This document shows positions 1-7,692 of a DNA stretch of 64,000 nucleotides, piece by piece. Each line of letters begins with the position of its first letter. Position 1 is the first letter of the stretch. Source of the DNA: Lentimonas sp. CC4 (GTDB lineage: Bacteria > Verrucomicrobiota > Verrucomicrobiia > Opitutales > Coraliomargaritaceae); assembly GCF_902728235.1 (NCBI RefSeq), contig NZ_CACVBO010000001.1, forward strand, positions 1,302,001 to 1,366,000, written 5' to 3'. A program made the position numbers and the translations under genes. The notes under the pieces are model-generated. The model saw only the letters and a list, made by a program, of their open reading frames with translations. It was not told the origin of the DNA and did not search any database.

Positions 1-87
1 GTGGTCGAGCCTCTTTAGGTAGAGACCTGAGGGCGCAAGCCTGAGGCCTGAGGTTTAGATCAACTCACAACATTCAAACTACTACTT

Positions 88-195
88 TTCCACTTTTCAC
101 TTTATCACTTTCACCCGGCAAAGCCACCTAGCGAAGCCGTCACTCTCACTATCACTTGGCAAAGCCATCACTCGGCGAAGCCGTCACCTTCACTA
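88..195. repeat. Degenerate short tandem repeats upstream of the flotillin-like gene
   Basis: The tract first repeats CACTTT-like hexamers, then GGCRAAGCC units separated by CACT and CGTCACT. It contains no reading frame of note. Similar AGTGAGAGTG-rich tracts (the other strand of CACTCTCACT) occur near 7576-7607 and at 10406-10455, so this looks like a dispersed low-complexity spacer type. Positions 1-87 hold nothing recognisable. Confidence 0.5.
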
Positions 196-201
196 TAAAA
201 T

Positions 202-1695
202 ATGGAATTCCTGATACTCGCAGCAGTCTTAGTCTTTTTCTTCTTGGCGATTATGATCGCCTTCGCGACGCGCTATAAGCGGTGTCCGTCCGACCGGCTC
301 TTGGTCGTCTACGGTAAAGTCGCTGGTGGTAAGTCCGCCAACTGTTACCACGGTGGTGCCGCCTTCATCTGGCCCGTCATTCAAGGTTATCAGTGGCTCG
401 ATCTCACGCCATTGCCGATCGATATCCGCCTCGAAGGTGCGCTCTCGAAGCAGAACATCCGTGTGAATACGCCGTCCACTTTCACCGTCGGTGTCTCCAC
501 TGAGCCTGGTGTGATGGAAAACGCCGCTGAGCGTATGCTCGGTCTCGGTCTCGCTGAGATCAAGGAACTGGCGAAGGATATTATCTTCGGTCAAATGCGT
601 GTTGTGATCGCGACCATGGATATTGAGGAGATCAACGCTGACCGCGACAAACTGATCGCGAATATTTCCACAGGGGTGGAGGTCGAGCTCAAGAAGGTCG
701 GCCTGCGCCTGATCAACGTCAACGTGCAGGACATCACCGACGAGTCCGGCTACATTGACGCGCTCGGTCAAGAAGCTGCCTCCAAGGCGATTGCCGAAGC
801 GAAGGTCAAAGTCGCCCAAGCGCACCGCGATGGTGACATCGGTGCGGCCCACGCCACACGTGACCAACGTATTCAGGTCGCCGATGCCAACGCGAAGGCC
901 ACCGAGGGTGAAAATACCGCGACCGTCGAGATTGCGAACTCCAATGCCGAACGTCGTCAAAAGGAAGCGGAAGCCGAACGTGCCGCATCTGCAGCGGAAA
1001 AGGTCAAGGCTGCCCAAGCCTTGCAGGAAGCTTACACCGCTGAGCGAATTTCAGAGCTTGAGCGTGCTAAGCGCGAAAAAGCCACTCAACAGGCCAACAT
1101 TGTTGTCCCTGCTGAGATCGCCAAAGAAAAGGCCATCGTCGATGCGGAGGCGCGCGCTGAATCTGTGCGTCGCACACAAATGGGTGAGGCCGACGCGGTC
1201 CGCCTTGAGAAGCAAGCCGAAGCCGATGGTCTCAAAGCCGTCAAGCTGGCTGAAGCGGATGGTCTGCGCTTTAAGTTAACCGCTGAAGCGGACGGCACAC
1301 GCCTCAAGCTCCTTGCGGAAGCGGAAGGTGTCGAAGCAGTCCTCACCAAGAAGGCGAAGGGCTTCACCGATATTATTGCATCTGCTGGCGACGACAAGCA
1401 GATGGCGACTATGCTCCTCATGATCGAGCAGTTACCGAAGCTCGTCGAAGAACAAGCCAAGGCGATTTCCAACCTCAAGATCGACAAGATCACAGTCTGG
1501 GACAACGGCAAGGGAAAGGACGGCAAAGGCAGCACCGCCGACTTCCTCTCAGGCATGGTGGGTTCGCTCCCTCCACTCCATGAGATCACCAAGAACGCTG
1601 GTATCGAACTGCCTGAGTTTCTCGGTAAGATCGCTGAGCCTAAGGAGGCTGAAGAAGCTGACGAAGTCAGCGAAGCGCCTGAAGGCGAGAAGTAA
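202..1695 (+). CDS. Flotillin-like SPFH/band 7 membrane protein
   Basis: This 497-residue protein has one N-terminal membrane segment (about residues 4-22) followed by an SPFH/band 7 domain (about 25-200). A long Ala/Glu-rich coiled coil then runs from about 200 to 400, with repeated AEADG-type units near residues 340-385. That order matches flotillins (FloT/YqiK), which oligomerise at the inner membrane and organise membrane microdomains. No NfeD-type partner gene lies beside it. The start is the first ATG after an AT-rich leader, and an intrinsic terminator follows 12 bp after the stop, so it is probably transcribed alone. The flotillin-like assignment is firm; the cellular role is inferred from the family. 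Confidence 0.85.
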   Translation: MEFLILAAVLVFFFLAIMIAFATRYKRCPSDRLLVVYGKVAGGKSANCYHGGAAFIWPVIQGYQWLDLTPLPIDIRLEGALSKQNIRVNTPSTFTVGVSTEPGVMENAAERMLGLGLAEIKELAKDIIFGQMRVVIATMDIEEINADRDKLIANISTGVEVELKKVGLRLINVNVQDITDESGYIDALGQEAASKAIAEAKVKVAQAHRDGDIGAAHATRDQRIQVADANAKATEGENTATVEIANSNAERRQKEAEAERAASAAEKVKAAQALQEAYTAERISELERAKREKATQQANIVVPAEIAKEKAIVDAEARAESVRRTQMGEADAVRLEKQAEADGLKAVKLAEADGLRFKLTAEADGTRLKLLAEAEGVEAVLTKKAKGFTDIIASAGDDKQMATMLLMIEQLPKLVEEQAKAISNLKIDKITVWDNGKGKDGKGSTADFLSGMVGSLPPLHEITKNAGIELPEFLGKIAEPKEAEEADEVSEAPEGEK

Positions 1696-1707
1696 GTTTG
1701 AATCAAA

Positions 1708-1738
1708 GGGCGCTCTCAGTGAGAGCGCCCTTTTTTTT
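1708..1738 (+). terminator. Rho-independent terminator after the flotillin-like gene
   Basis: A perfect 10-bp GC-rich stem (GGGCGCTCTC / GAGAGCGCCC) with a 3-base loop is followed by eight T residues. It begins 12 bp after the stop codon. Confidence 0.95.
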
Positions 1739-1757
1739 GAATCGCGCACCAAATGGC

Positions 1758-1833
1758 GGGAGGGACGAGCTCCGCCTCGTCCGCGGAACCAAGGCACTCA
1801 CATACTGCGGACAACGCGGAGGTTGTCCCTCCC
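1758..1833. repeat. BIME-like inverted pair of REP hairpins, GGAG-foot family
   Basis: The left unit is GGGAG followed by the hairpin GGACGAG-ctccgc-CTCGTCC. The right unit is its inverted counterpart, GGACAAC-gcggag-GTTGTCC followed by CTCCC. The first 25 bases (1758-1782) recur exactly in inverted orientation at 11524-11548. A hairpin with a GGAG/GTAG foot paired head to head is the layout of REP/BIME elements. Confidence 0.7.
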
Positions 1834-1863
1834 AGCGTCTAAATCACCAATTTATTTTTAATT

Positions 1864-2274
1864 ATGAAATTCTTAGAAAAACTATTCTCTGCCGAACAAG
1901 GCTCCTCCCTGCACGGGCAGCTCCAGCAACCTGAGCGCGAGGCGATTGTCGACCTCTTGCTGCTCGGGGTTTATATCGACAACCACCTTTCACTCAGTGA
2001 AACGAGTGAGTTTGATTCGGCGACTGAAGCACTTGGCTGGGAGTCGATGACTGGCCCTTCGATTTATATCAATAGCGCGACGAATCGCGCACGTGACGTT
2101 CGCTTAAGCGAAGACGCCACCGCCGAGTTCATTCGCTTCGCTGCCCAGCGTCTTACGTCTGCTGGCTCGAAGGAGCGTGCTTTAGTGTTGCTGAACCGAT
2201 TGCTGATGTCCGATGGCAAGACCGATAAAGAGAAAGCGTTCTTTAGCCAAGTTGAAGGAACGTTTGCGAGTTAG
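1864..2274 (+). CDS. Hypothetical protein, possibly TerB-like helical fold
   Basis: This 136-residue soluble protein has no signal peptide or membrane segment. It looks mostly helical. The C-terminal stretch (SDGKTDKEKAFFSQVEGTF, about residues 116-134) resembles the DGxxxxxE helix-loop pattern of TerB-like domains, but the match is weak and no function should be assumed. It begins 30 bp after a BIME element and is followed 16 bp later by a small membrane protein, so the two may share a transcript. I do not recognise a named family. Confidence 0.6.
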   Translation: MKFLEKLFSAEQGSSLHGQLQQPEREAIVDLLLLGVYIDNHLSLSETSEFDSATEALGWESMTGPSIYINSATNRARDVRLSEDATAEFIRFAAQRLTSAGSKERALVLLNRLLMSDGKTDKEKAFFSQVEGTFAS

Positions 2275-2290
2275 GCTTTTGACCGAATAT

Positions 2291-2575
2291 ATGAAAAAAT
2301 CAGTTAAAATTATTATCGCAGGTTCCGTGCTATTTGCTGGCGGCATTGTCTTCGGTGTAGGCGGAACAGTCGTCAGTATGATAGACACGTTTAATGCCGT
2401 AAGTGTGTCTGGTGCGGGTGATCCAGATGCACTCGCAGCGGAGATTGGCGACTCGCTTATTGCGACTGTGATTGGTATCCCTGTCTCATTTGTAGGGTTC
2501 TGTATGTTCCTCGGGGGAATCATCGCTTACTTTGTCGGAAGAAATAAGGGAGATGTTCCAGAAGCGGTCTCCTAA
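2291..2575 (+). CDS. Small two-helix membrane protein resembling a MotA/TolQ/ExbB fragment
   Basis: The 94-residue protein has two hydrophobic segments (about 7-30 and 60-85). Between them lies a stretch (GDPDALAAEIGDSLIATVIG) that resembles the part of ExbB/TolQ/MotA proton channels leading into a transmembrane helix. It is far shorter than a functional ExbB (about 200 residues or more) and no ExbD/TolR partner follows. It may be a stand-alone relative or a coincidental match. The ATG at 2291 was preferred over an in-frame start at 2213 because the upstream extension overlaps the preceding gene and is not hydrophobic. Confidence 0.6.
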   Translation: MKKSVKIIIAGSVLFAGGIVFGVGGTVVSMIDTFNAVSVSGAGDPDALAAEIGDSLIATVIGIPVSFVGFCMFLGGIIAYFVGRNKGDVPEAVS

Positions 2576-2725
2576 CACTCAAACATCCCAGAAGGATCAC
2601 TCTCAAATCGCAGTTTGCATGATGATTGATTGCTACGACTATGAGTAACTGAACGAAAAGAGTTTAGAGTTCTGTGTCGAATGCGGGGGCGCTTCACCTA
2701 GATATGAGTTGTGAGATTTTTCCTT

Positions 2726-2835
2726 GTAGGGGCTTTGCTAGCGAAGCCCGCAATGGCAAGATCGGCTTCGACTGCACGAGCGCGGTCTTCGCCAATTCGA
2801 CAAGCTCATGGTCTGATGACAAGCAAAGCCCCTAC
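2726..2835. repeat. BIME-like element, REP family 1 (GTAGGGGCTTTGC)
   Basis: The 110-bp unit runs from GTAGGGGCTTTGCTAGCGAA to TTCG..CAAGCAAAGCCCCTAC. The left REP folds as GGGCTTTGC-ta-GCGAAGCCC directly after GTAG, with one T-G pair. Related elements lie at 3969, 6817, 23797 and 40424. The short open frame spanning 2674-2874 is made largely of this element and is not a gene. Confidence 0.8.
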
Positions 2836-2866
2836 AAAAGATTTATGAAACCGACCTTCAACACCG

Positions 2867-3334
2867 ATGCATAAAACTATATTCATTGTTATTCCTCTCT
2901 CGGCTTTGGTGTTCTCTCTCTTTATCGGCCGTGATCTCGCCAATCAGCATCTGTTGCACGATTGGGGAGAGACGGTGGCTATGAATCCTCAACCGCATGT
3001 GGAGTCTCGGCTAGGTTCTAATAATTCAAGGCAGTATATGACGTGTATTAGTTACGAATATAGCGTCCAAGAGGTTCAATATACTGAACGTGAGTGCGGT
3101 ATCTTCAATCACGTGAATTTAGAGTCGACTGCGGACGCATTGATCCAGGGATATTTGGAACGCGAAGCGCCCAAGGGGCTCATCGCTCGGTATCGAATGG
3201 ATGATCCTGCTGTAGCGTATCTGGTGTGTGAGCAGAAAGAGGCGCGGAGTCTAAAAGCATTCTATATCAGTGTAGGCGTGCTGATTCTATCTGTGGTTTA
3301 TTTGATTGCTAAGTATCGGATCGATAGACAATAA
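2867..3334 (+). CDS. DUF3592-like membrane protein
   Basis: The 155-residue protein has a membrane segment at each end (about 5-22 and 130-150), which would leave an extracytoplasmic middle part. The middle carries a Y-x-Y-x-V pattern (SYEYSVQEVQYTE) and then a basic or hydrophobic strand leading to RYRMDDPAVAYL. That order fits the DUF3592 pattern (v.Y.v.G..y, then v.V.YdP.nP..s.L). The function of DUF3592 is unknown. It ends 6 bp before the next gene, suggesting co-transcription with the PLDc_N-type protein. Confidence 0.65.
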   Translation: MHKTIFIVIPLSALVFSLFIGRDLANQHLLHDWGETVAMNPQPHVESRLGSNNSRQYMTCISYEYSVQEVQYTERECGIFNHVNLESTADALIQGYLEREAPKGLIARYRMDDPAVAYLVCEQKEARSLKAFYISVGVLILSVVYLIAKYRIDRQ

Positions 3335-3340
3335 GAGGCT

Positions 3341-3598
3341 ATGGAGCCAGAAGGTATTGTAGGATCATTTATCGCCATTCAGATCATTTTCTTCATCGGG
3401 ATGATGCTGTTTGGATTTATCGCGCTCGCGTTTTGGATTTGGATGCTGATCGACTGCTTGCAGAATGAAACCTCCGAGGGGAACGATAAGCTCACGTGGA
3501 TGCTGGTGATTGTGCTTACGAATTGGATCGGCGCGCTGATCTATTTCTTTGTGCGTAGGCCAGAGCGAAAGCGCTTACTTCGGCGGATTGCAGAGTAG
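3341..3598 (+). CDS. PLDc_N-type small membrane protein
   Basis: The 85-residue protein has two hydrophobic helices (about 12-38 and 52-72) and a short basic tail (RRPERKRLLRR). The pattern W-x-W-M-L-I-D-C-L then KLTWMLVIVLTNWIGALIYF matches the PLDc_N domain found at the start of cardiolipin synthases and as free-standing small proteins. No phospholipase D catalytic HKD domain is attached, so an enzymatic role is unlikely. It follows the DUF3592-like gene by 6 bp. Confidence 0.75.
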   Translation: MEPEGIVGSFIAIQIIFFIGMMLFGFIALAFWIWMLIDCLQNETSEGNDKLTWMLVIVLTNWIGALIYFFVRRPERKRLLRRIAE

Positions 3599-3610
3599 AT
3601 TGGGGATTTT

Positions 3611-3634
3611 AAATGCCTGAAATTAAAGGCATTT
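3611..3634. other. Stem-loop between two small membrane-protein genes
   Basis: AAATGCC and GGCATTT form a 7-bp stem around a 10-base loop. There is no U-tract on either side, so it is not a classical terminator. It could be a weak terminator, a processing site or chance. Confidence 0.35.
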
Positions 3635-3681
3635 AAGAAGCATTGTTGACATTTCTAATTTATGTTAGTTAATTCTGGGGT

Positions 3682-3939
3682 ATGGAAATGTTAGCACCAG
3701 TATTATTAATTCTTGGAGGCGTGATCGTCTTCGTCGGGGCAATTTGGTTTCTCATTGAGAGCTTTCGTGAAAGTATTTTATGGGGACTAGGCTGTCTGAT
3801 CTTCGCGCCAGTTCAGCTGGTCTTCTTGATTCTCCATTGGGGCGTTGCGAAAAAGCCATTTGGTCTTCAGTTGCTGGGCTTTGCTATTATGTTTCTCGGG
3901 GCGTGGTTCACCGATTCGCGCAGTGTGCCCACTTATTAG
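3682..3939 (+). CDS. Small hydrophobic membrane protein of unknown function
   Basis: The 85-residue protein is almost entirely hydrophobic, with about three membrane segments (5-28, 33-50 and 62-78). It ends in a short polar tail (DSRSVPTY). I do not recognise a family. A possible -35 hexamer TTGACA lies at 3646-3651, but no clear -10 is correctly spaced from it. The gene is followed 30 bp later by a family-1 BIME element. Confidence 0.55.
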   Translation: MEMLAPVLLILGGVIVFVGAIWFLIESFRESILWGLGCLIFAPVQLVFLILHWGVAKKPFGLQLLGFAIMFLGAWFTDSRSVPTY

Positions 3940-3968
3940 AGCAATGCTTTGATGGTTGATCGGATTTT

Positions 3969-4051
3969 GTAGGGGCTTTGCTCGCGAAGACCGTGTTGGC
4001 AAGGATGGGTCCGTTTTTACGTTCGCGGTCTTCGACGAGCAAAGCCCCTAC
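3969..4051. repeat. BIME-like element, REP family 1 (compact copy)
   Basis: This 83-bp unit runs from GTAGGGGCTTTGCTCGCGAA (hairpin with GCGAAGACC) to the inverted GCGGTCTTCGACGAGC..CCCCTAC. It is the shortest and most regular copy in the window and is the best one for building a consensus. Confidence 0.85.
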
Positions 4052-4072
4052 GAATGGAGTTAACTTTAATAA

Positions 4073-4627
4073 ATGAAAAGTAAATGGATTGTCGCTGTCT
4101 TGCTTGTCTCCGTGATTTTCGGAGCAGGCTTTCTGTATTTTCAGGGTAAGCGTTATGAGGTGGTGATCACTCAGTCTCAAATTGATCAGGGGTTGGCGAG
4201 TCGTTTTCCTGTCTCCAAGCAGTATTTAAGAATTTTCAGCATTACCTATTCAAACCCGACCGTGGAACTGTTAGAAGTCGCAGATCGTGTGCAGGTTGGG
4301 ATGGATGTGACCCTGAACCTTCGGATCAATAACGAACCGAAAGAGCTGGGGGGTGGCGCAACTGTGACTTCGGGGATTCGTTACGAGCCCGAAGCTCAAG
4401 TGTTCTATCTGGACGACGTCGTGTTTGACCGTCTCGAAGTGCAAGGCTTACCGCAGAAATGGTTGAAGCCAGTCACTGAGTTTGCCTCTAAGGTCGCCGA
4501 GGATTTTATTGAGTCACAGCCCATCTATCGGCTTGAAGCGAAGGACGCGAAAACCGCTGCAGCCAAGATGCTCTTAAAGGGATTCGAGGTGCGGGCGCAA
4601 GCGGTGCATGTGACGCTGGGTATTTGA
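4073..4627 (+). CDS. DUF1439 (YceB-like) membrane-anchored protein
   Basis: The 184-residue protein has an N-terminal anchor or uncleaved signal (about 5-24). The rest follows the DUF1439/YceB layout: an initial Y-x-V-x-I-T-Q-S-x-I-D segment, PVSKQYL, a strand ending in VELLEVADRVQVGMDV, then a YEPEAQVFYLDDV strand and a final IYRLEAKDAK...KGFEVRAQAVHVTL stretch. DUF1439 proteins are periplasmic or lipoprotein lipid-binding-like folds of unsettled role. The usual lipobox cysteine of YceB is absent here, so this copy is membrane anchored. It is known mainly from Gammaproteobacteria. Confidence 0.75.
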   Translation: MKSKWIVAVLLVSVIFGAGFLYFQGKRYEVVITQSQIDQGLASRFPVSKQYLRIFSITYSNPTVELLEVADRVQVGMDVTLNLRINNEPKELGGGATVTSGIRYEPEAQVFYLDDVVFDRLEVQGLPQKWLKPVTEFASKVAEDFIESQPIYRLEAKDAKTAAAKMLLKGFEVRAQAVHVTLGI

Positions 4628-4640
4628 GTGATGGTCGTCG

Positions 4641-4982
4641 TTACATCAAACGCATGAGTTCTGTGTAGCTGTCTTTGAGTCTGTGGATTGCTTCGATGCT
4701 CGCGATCAGCAAGAGCCATGTGAGGACGAGCACGATGACTGTCCAAATGATTTTACGTGCGATACTCCAGCGAGGGTGCCACCACATGAGCGGTAGCGCA
4801 AGCGGGCCGACGCAGAGGAATGCGATCACGATGCCGGACGTCTTCAGATACCACTTCTCGCTGGTCAGAGCGCTTGTGGGCAAGGGGGGCGGCTGGGTGG
4901 CGCCGTCAAGGAACTCGCCGCAGTGCTTACACTTGATGGCAGCGTCTTGTATCTCTTCGGCACAGTAGAGGCAGCGTTTCAT
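4641..4982 (-). CDS. Zinc-ribbon membrane protein
   Basis: The 113-residue protein starts with a double-CxxC zinc ribbon (CLYCAEEIQDAAIKCKHCGEF, cysteines at about residues 4, 7, 18 and 21), followed by a Pro-rich linker and two membrane helices (about 48-68 and 77-97). The ribbon is the common UPF0547-type motif. Its start codon overlaps the stop codon of the upstream lipase gene by 4 bp (ATGA), which indicates translational coupling. The role is unknown. Confidence 0.75.
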   Translation of the reverse strand: MKRCLYCAEEIQDAAIKCKHCGEFLDGATQPPPLPTSALTSEKWYLKTSGIVIAFLCVGPLALPLMWWHPRWSIARKIIWTVIVLVLTWLLLIASIEAIHRLKDSYTELMRLM

Positions 4983-5716
4983 TGTGCTGTTGTGCTAGAA
5001 TCCTTTGGCTTCGACGTCGAGGGAGCTGCGAGAGCGCCTGTTTTGAGGAACTCAACCGTCAGGGCGATGGCTTCCTTGTTTTTCATGATATAGGGGTGCG
5101 TGGCGTGGATGACTTTGTAGGCGTCCATACCTTCGACTTTAGCGCTTTCGATTGAGACTTTGCCATCGTCGTCGCCCGGGATGATGCAGGAGTTGATGCC
5201 GTTGATGCTGCGGTCACCAGTGATTACACAGAGCGGGAAGTCGACGGGGCCAAGCTTTGCGATAAATCCATTAATGTCTGTTCCGAGTTGATCGCCTGCG
5301 GGGCCGTTGATCCAGCCGAAGGCACTATAGTCACCGAGTGTATCCACTAATTCACTACCTTGGTTCGGTGGGCTGAGCATGACAACGCGGCCGATGTTTT
5401 CGAGTGGTGCTTTCTTTTGGATCGTGCGCACGATGATGCCGCCCAACGAATGGGTAACGAAGTGAATGGTATCGTCGCTTTCGGTGGCCGCTGCGACTTG
5501 CGCGCGGACGATGGTTGCGAGTGTGTCGATGGATTGATGCCGTGACGGGTAATCTAGGTTGTGGACGACGTAGCCTTCAGTGGTGAGGGTGTCGGCCATC
5601 TTCTCCATCGAGCTCGATGTGCGCGCGAGGCCGTGCAGCAGGATGACCACGTCACTCGCGGCGAGAGGTGCAGTGAGCGCGCAGAGCAGGCAGAGGATGG
5701 TGAGGGGGTGTTTCAT
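4979..5716 (-). CDS. Secreted alpha/beta-hydrolase (lipase/PGAP1-like)
   Basis: The start at 5716 gives a clean signal peptide (MKHPLTILCLLCALTAPLAA); an upstream in-frame ATG would add eight residues. The mature protein opens with the oxyanion-hole strand VVILLHGLARTSSSM. It has the nucleophile elbow THSLGG and ends with HATHPYIM, a suitable catalytic histidine. This is the layout of small triacylglycerol lipases and PGAP1-like esterases with an exported location. The substrate is unknown. It overlaps the zinc-ribbon gene by 4 bp, so the two are probably made together. Confidence 0.8.
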   Translation of the reverse strand: MKHPLTILCLLCALTAPLAASDVVILLHGLARTSSSMEKMADTLTTEGYVVHNLDYPSRHQSIDTLATIVRAQVAAATESDDTIHFVTHSLGGIIVRTIQKKAPLENIGRVVMLSPPNQGSELVDTLGDYSAFGWINGPAGDQLGTDINGFIAKLGPVDFPLCVITGDRSINGINSCIIPGDDDGKVSIESAKVEGMDAYKVIHATHPYIMKNKEAIALTVEFLKTGALAAPSTSKPKDSSTTAQ

Positions 5717-5724
5717 TCTGAGTT

Positions 5725-5801
5725 GTAGTGGAAGCGACACTCTTGTCGCTTTATCGTTGTAGTGGGGCGGTGCGTGAAAGCGACAAGAGTGTCGCTTCTA
5801 C
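5725..5801. repeat. BIME-like element, REP family 2 (GTAGTGGAAGCGACA)
   Basis: The left REP is GTAG plus the hairpin AAGCGACA-ctct-TGTCGCTT. The right one is the exact inverse, ending CGCTTCTAC. It fills the gap between the M28 peptidase and lipase genes and includes the stop codon of the peptidase gene. The hairpin sequence is unrelated to family 1 but has the same GTAG foot. Confidence 0.8.
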
Positions 5802-6784
5802 TGTTGTTGCCCCGCGAGTTGAACCACCGTGCTGTAAACGCCTTCCACGACTTGCCCCATTTTTTCGTAGTTGAGTCGATCCCAGGTGTCGTTGGCTTCG
5901 TGGTAGGCGGTGTTACGATAAAAGGCGGTGTCGGTGATCATGACGGCGTCGTAGCCGAACTCCCAGTAGTTGCGATGATCAGAGAAATCGATGCCGGGGA
6001 TGCCAGCGGGAGCGTTGATCGATTCAATGGGTAGGTCGTTGACGCCTTTCATGCCGACTTTCACTTTTTTGGTGAATGCGCGTTGATCCATTTTTCCGAC
6101 GACTGCGATGAAGTTCCCAGTGTTGGGGTAGATGAGTTTGAAGAGCGGGGTCGGGTAGTCTTGTGAGCCAAATTCATCTGTGAAATATCCGATCATTTCG
6201 AGGACGATAACGCCCGCAACGGCTTGGCCTTCGTCGTGAATGGATTTGGCGTGAAAGTGGCTGCCCATATAGTTACTGCCAAAGAAGGGAGGCTCTTCGA
6301 GCGGGTAAGCGACGAGTTCGAAATTGCCGTCGGGGGCATTTTCGCCGAGCAAGTAGGCAAGCTCGATGAGTCCTGCGATGCCGCTGGCATTGTCGTCTGC
6401 GCCGGGTGTTTGATCGTGCGAGTCATAATGCGCGCCGATGATCAGTTTTGGGGCATCCGTGTTGCCGAAGTGGCAGCGCACATTCTTGTAGGTATGTCCT
6501 GAAACTTCGAAGGATTGAAGGGTGACCATGCCGCCTGCGGATTCGAAGTGCTGTTGAATATAGGCGACAGTGGCTTCGAGATTTTTGGTGCTTCGGTAAT
6601 TGCGCGGGTGAAAATCGATGGAGAGTTTTTTGACGATGTCCTGTAGTCGCTGTTGGTCGATTACTGTGTTGCTCGGATCGCCTTTGGCGAGTGTCGGTTG
6701 CGATAGATAGCCCCATATGGCCAGCAGCACGATTACGAGTGTGACGACGATGCGCTTGAGTGCGGTGAGCAGTTGCTTGATCAT
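5798..6784 (-). CDS. M28 family zinc aminopeptidase, membrane-anchored
   Basis: The 328-residue protein has an N-terminal hydrophobic anchor (about 8-28). The M28 metal sites are visible in order: GAHYDSH, PGADDNASG, PLEEPPF (general base and ligand glutamates), an Asp in the IDFSDHRNYWEFG region, and a C-terminal YHEANDTWDRL with the last histidine. These co-catalytic zinc enzymes remove N-terminal residues from peptides, here probably in the periplasm. The stop codon lies within the end of a BIME element, so the last residues may have been set by its insertion. Confidence 0.9.
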   Translation of the reverse strand: MIKQLLTALKRIVVTLVIVLLAIWGYLSQPTLAKGDPSNTVIDQQRLQDIVKKLSIDFHPRNYRSTKNLEATVAYIQQHFESAGGMVTLQSFEVSGHTYKNVRCHFGNTDAPKLIIGAHYDSHDQTPGADDNASGIAGLIELAYLLGENAPDGNFELVAYPLEEPPFFGSNYMGSHFHAKSIHDEGQAVAGVIVLEMIGYFTDEFGSQDYPTPLFKLIYPNTGNFIAVVGKMDQRAFTKKVKVGMKGVNDLPIESINAPAGIPGIDFSDHRNYWEFGYDAVMITDTAFYRNTAYHEANDTWDRLNYEKMGQVVEGVYSTVVQLAGQQQ

Positions 6785-6816
6785 ATGACGGTGTGGGGTT
6801 CGGGGTTCGTTCGTTT

Positions 6817-6993
6817 GTAGGGGCTTTGCTCGCGAAGACCGCGATGGGATGATTGGTTACGCGTGCGCGAATTCGGTCTTCGACTCGTGACGCTTTCGTC
6901 TTTTTTTACGATGGTGCTGTGGTGGTTGCGGAGCTTTTTGATCGATTGGGACTTTGCGGTGGTATTGCGGTCTTCGATGAGCAAAGCCCCTAC
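6817..6993. repeat. Long BIME-like element, REP family 1
   Basis: This 177-bp copy runs from GTAGGGGCTTTGCTCGCGAA to ATGAGCAAAGCCCCTAC. It carries an extra internal arm (TTCGGTCTTCGACTCG near 6869-6888), as if two elements had been joined. It separates the M28 peptidase gene from the TetR gene and contains no gene. Confidence 0.75.
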
Positions 6994-6998
6994 GATTT

Positions 6999-7574
6999 TT
7001 ATCTATTCAAAAACTGATTGAGGAAGCGGCGGATAAGGATTTCGGAGCTGTCGGCTTCGGTGACGTTGAGCTTGCCGTTCTGCTGTAGCATGCAGATGCC
7101 ATGTAGGGTCGACCAAACGATTTTGGCGTCTTGGCGGGCGGTGTTCTTGTTGCTGCAAAGCGGGCGTATCGTTTCAACGACTTGATCGAAGACTTCGTGG
7201 ATTGCTTGGCTATAATCTACGGACTTTATTGTAATTGGTGTCGCGAACAGAAGCATCCATAGTGCGGGCTCGTTTTGCTGAATATCAAGATAGGCCTGGC
7301 AGATGTTCTCGAGTTGCTTCTTTGGTGTGCTGTTGTCTGAGCGTATCGCAGTGATGGTTTCGGCAAATGCGTTGAGCGTGACGCAGTTGATTGCCGCGGC
7401 GAGGCCTTCGATGTTGTCGAACAGATTATACAGTGTGCCTGGCGTGTAGCCAATTGCTTTGGCGACGTTGCGAGCAGTCAGCGCGCTGGTGCCTTCTGCT
7501 CTTACGAGGTCGCGGCCGCTGGTGACTGCAAGTTGAGTGAGTTCTTCGCGGGTGTGATCTTTTCGTCGAGCCAT
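6999..7574 (-). CDS. TetR/AcrR family transcriptional regulator
   Basis: The 191-residue protein has an N-terminal helix-turn-helix (TALTARNVAKAIGYTPGTLYNLFDN, about residues 29-53) typical of TetR repressors, followed by a helical ligand-binding domain. It is divergent from the DUF2339 gene at 7718. The 143-bp gap contains a strong double palindrome that is the obvious operator, so it probably represses itself and the DUF2339 gene. The inducer is unknown. The stop codon lies 6 bp beyond a BIME element. Confidence 0.9.
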   Translation of the reverse strand: MARRKDHTREELTQLAVTSGRDLVRAEGTSALTARNVAKAIGYTPGTLYNLFDNIEGLAAAINCVTLNAFAETITAIRSDNSTPKKQLENICQAYLDIQQNEPALWMLLFATPITIKSVDYSQAIHEVFDQVVETIRPLCSNKNTARQDAKIVWSTLHGICMLQQNGKLNVTEADSSEILIRRFLNQFLNR

Positions 7575-7656
7575 GAATGAGTGAGAGTGAGGAGTGAAAG
7601 TGGCTAGTGGCGATGGGTAGTTTTAGTGGATGGTGAGTTGAACTATTGATTGGTTC

Positions 7657-7692
7657 TGAACATTGTTCAATAATAATATTGAACAATGTTCA
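7657..7692. promoter_or_regulatory. Double palindromic operator between tetR and the DUF2339 gene
   Basis: Two 13-bp palindromes of the form TGAACAnTGTTCA (7657-7669 and 7680-7692) have centres 23 bp apart. The whole 36 bp is itself an inverted repeat with 16-bp arms. The AT-rich core TAATAATATT probably overlaps the promoters. Two dyads about two helical turns apart suit cooperative binding of two TetR dimers. The assignment to the adjacent TetR protein is by position. Confidence 0.8.

Noticed and set aside
1086-1706. 206-codon minus-strand frame opposite the flotillin-like gene
   Set aside because: It has Ser/Arg-rich shadow composition and no recognisable motif; the plus-strand gene is certain.
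2674-2874. 66-codon plus-strand frame between two small membrane-protein genes
   Set aside because: Most of it is the palindromic element at 2726-2835 translated.
6781-6984. 67-codon minus-strand frame before the M28 peptidase
   Set aside because: It consists of the long BIME element at 6817-6993.
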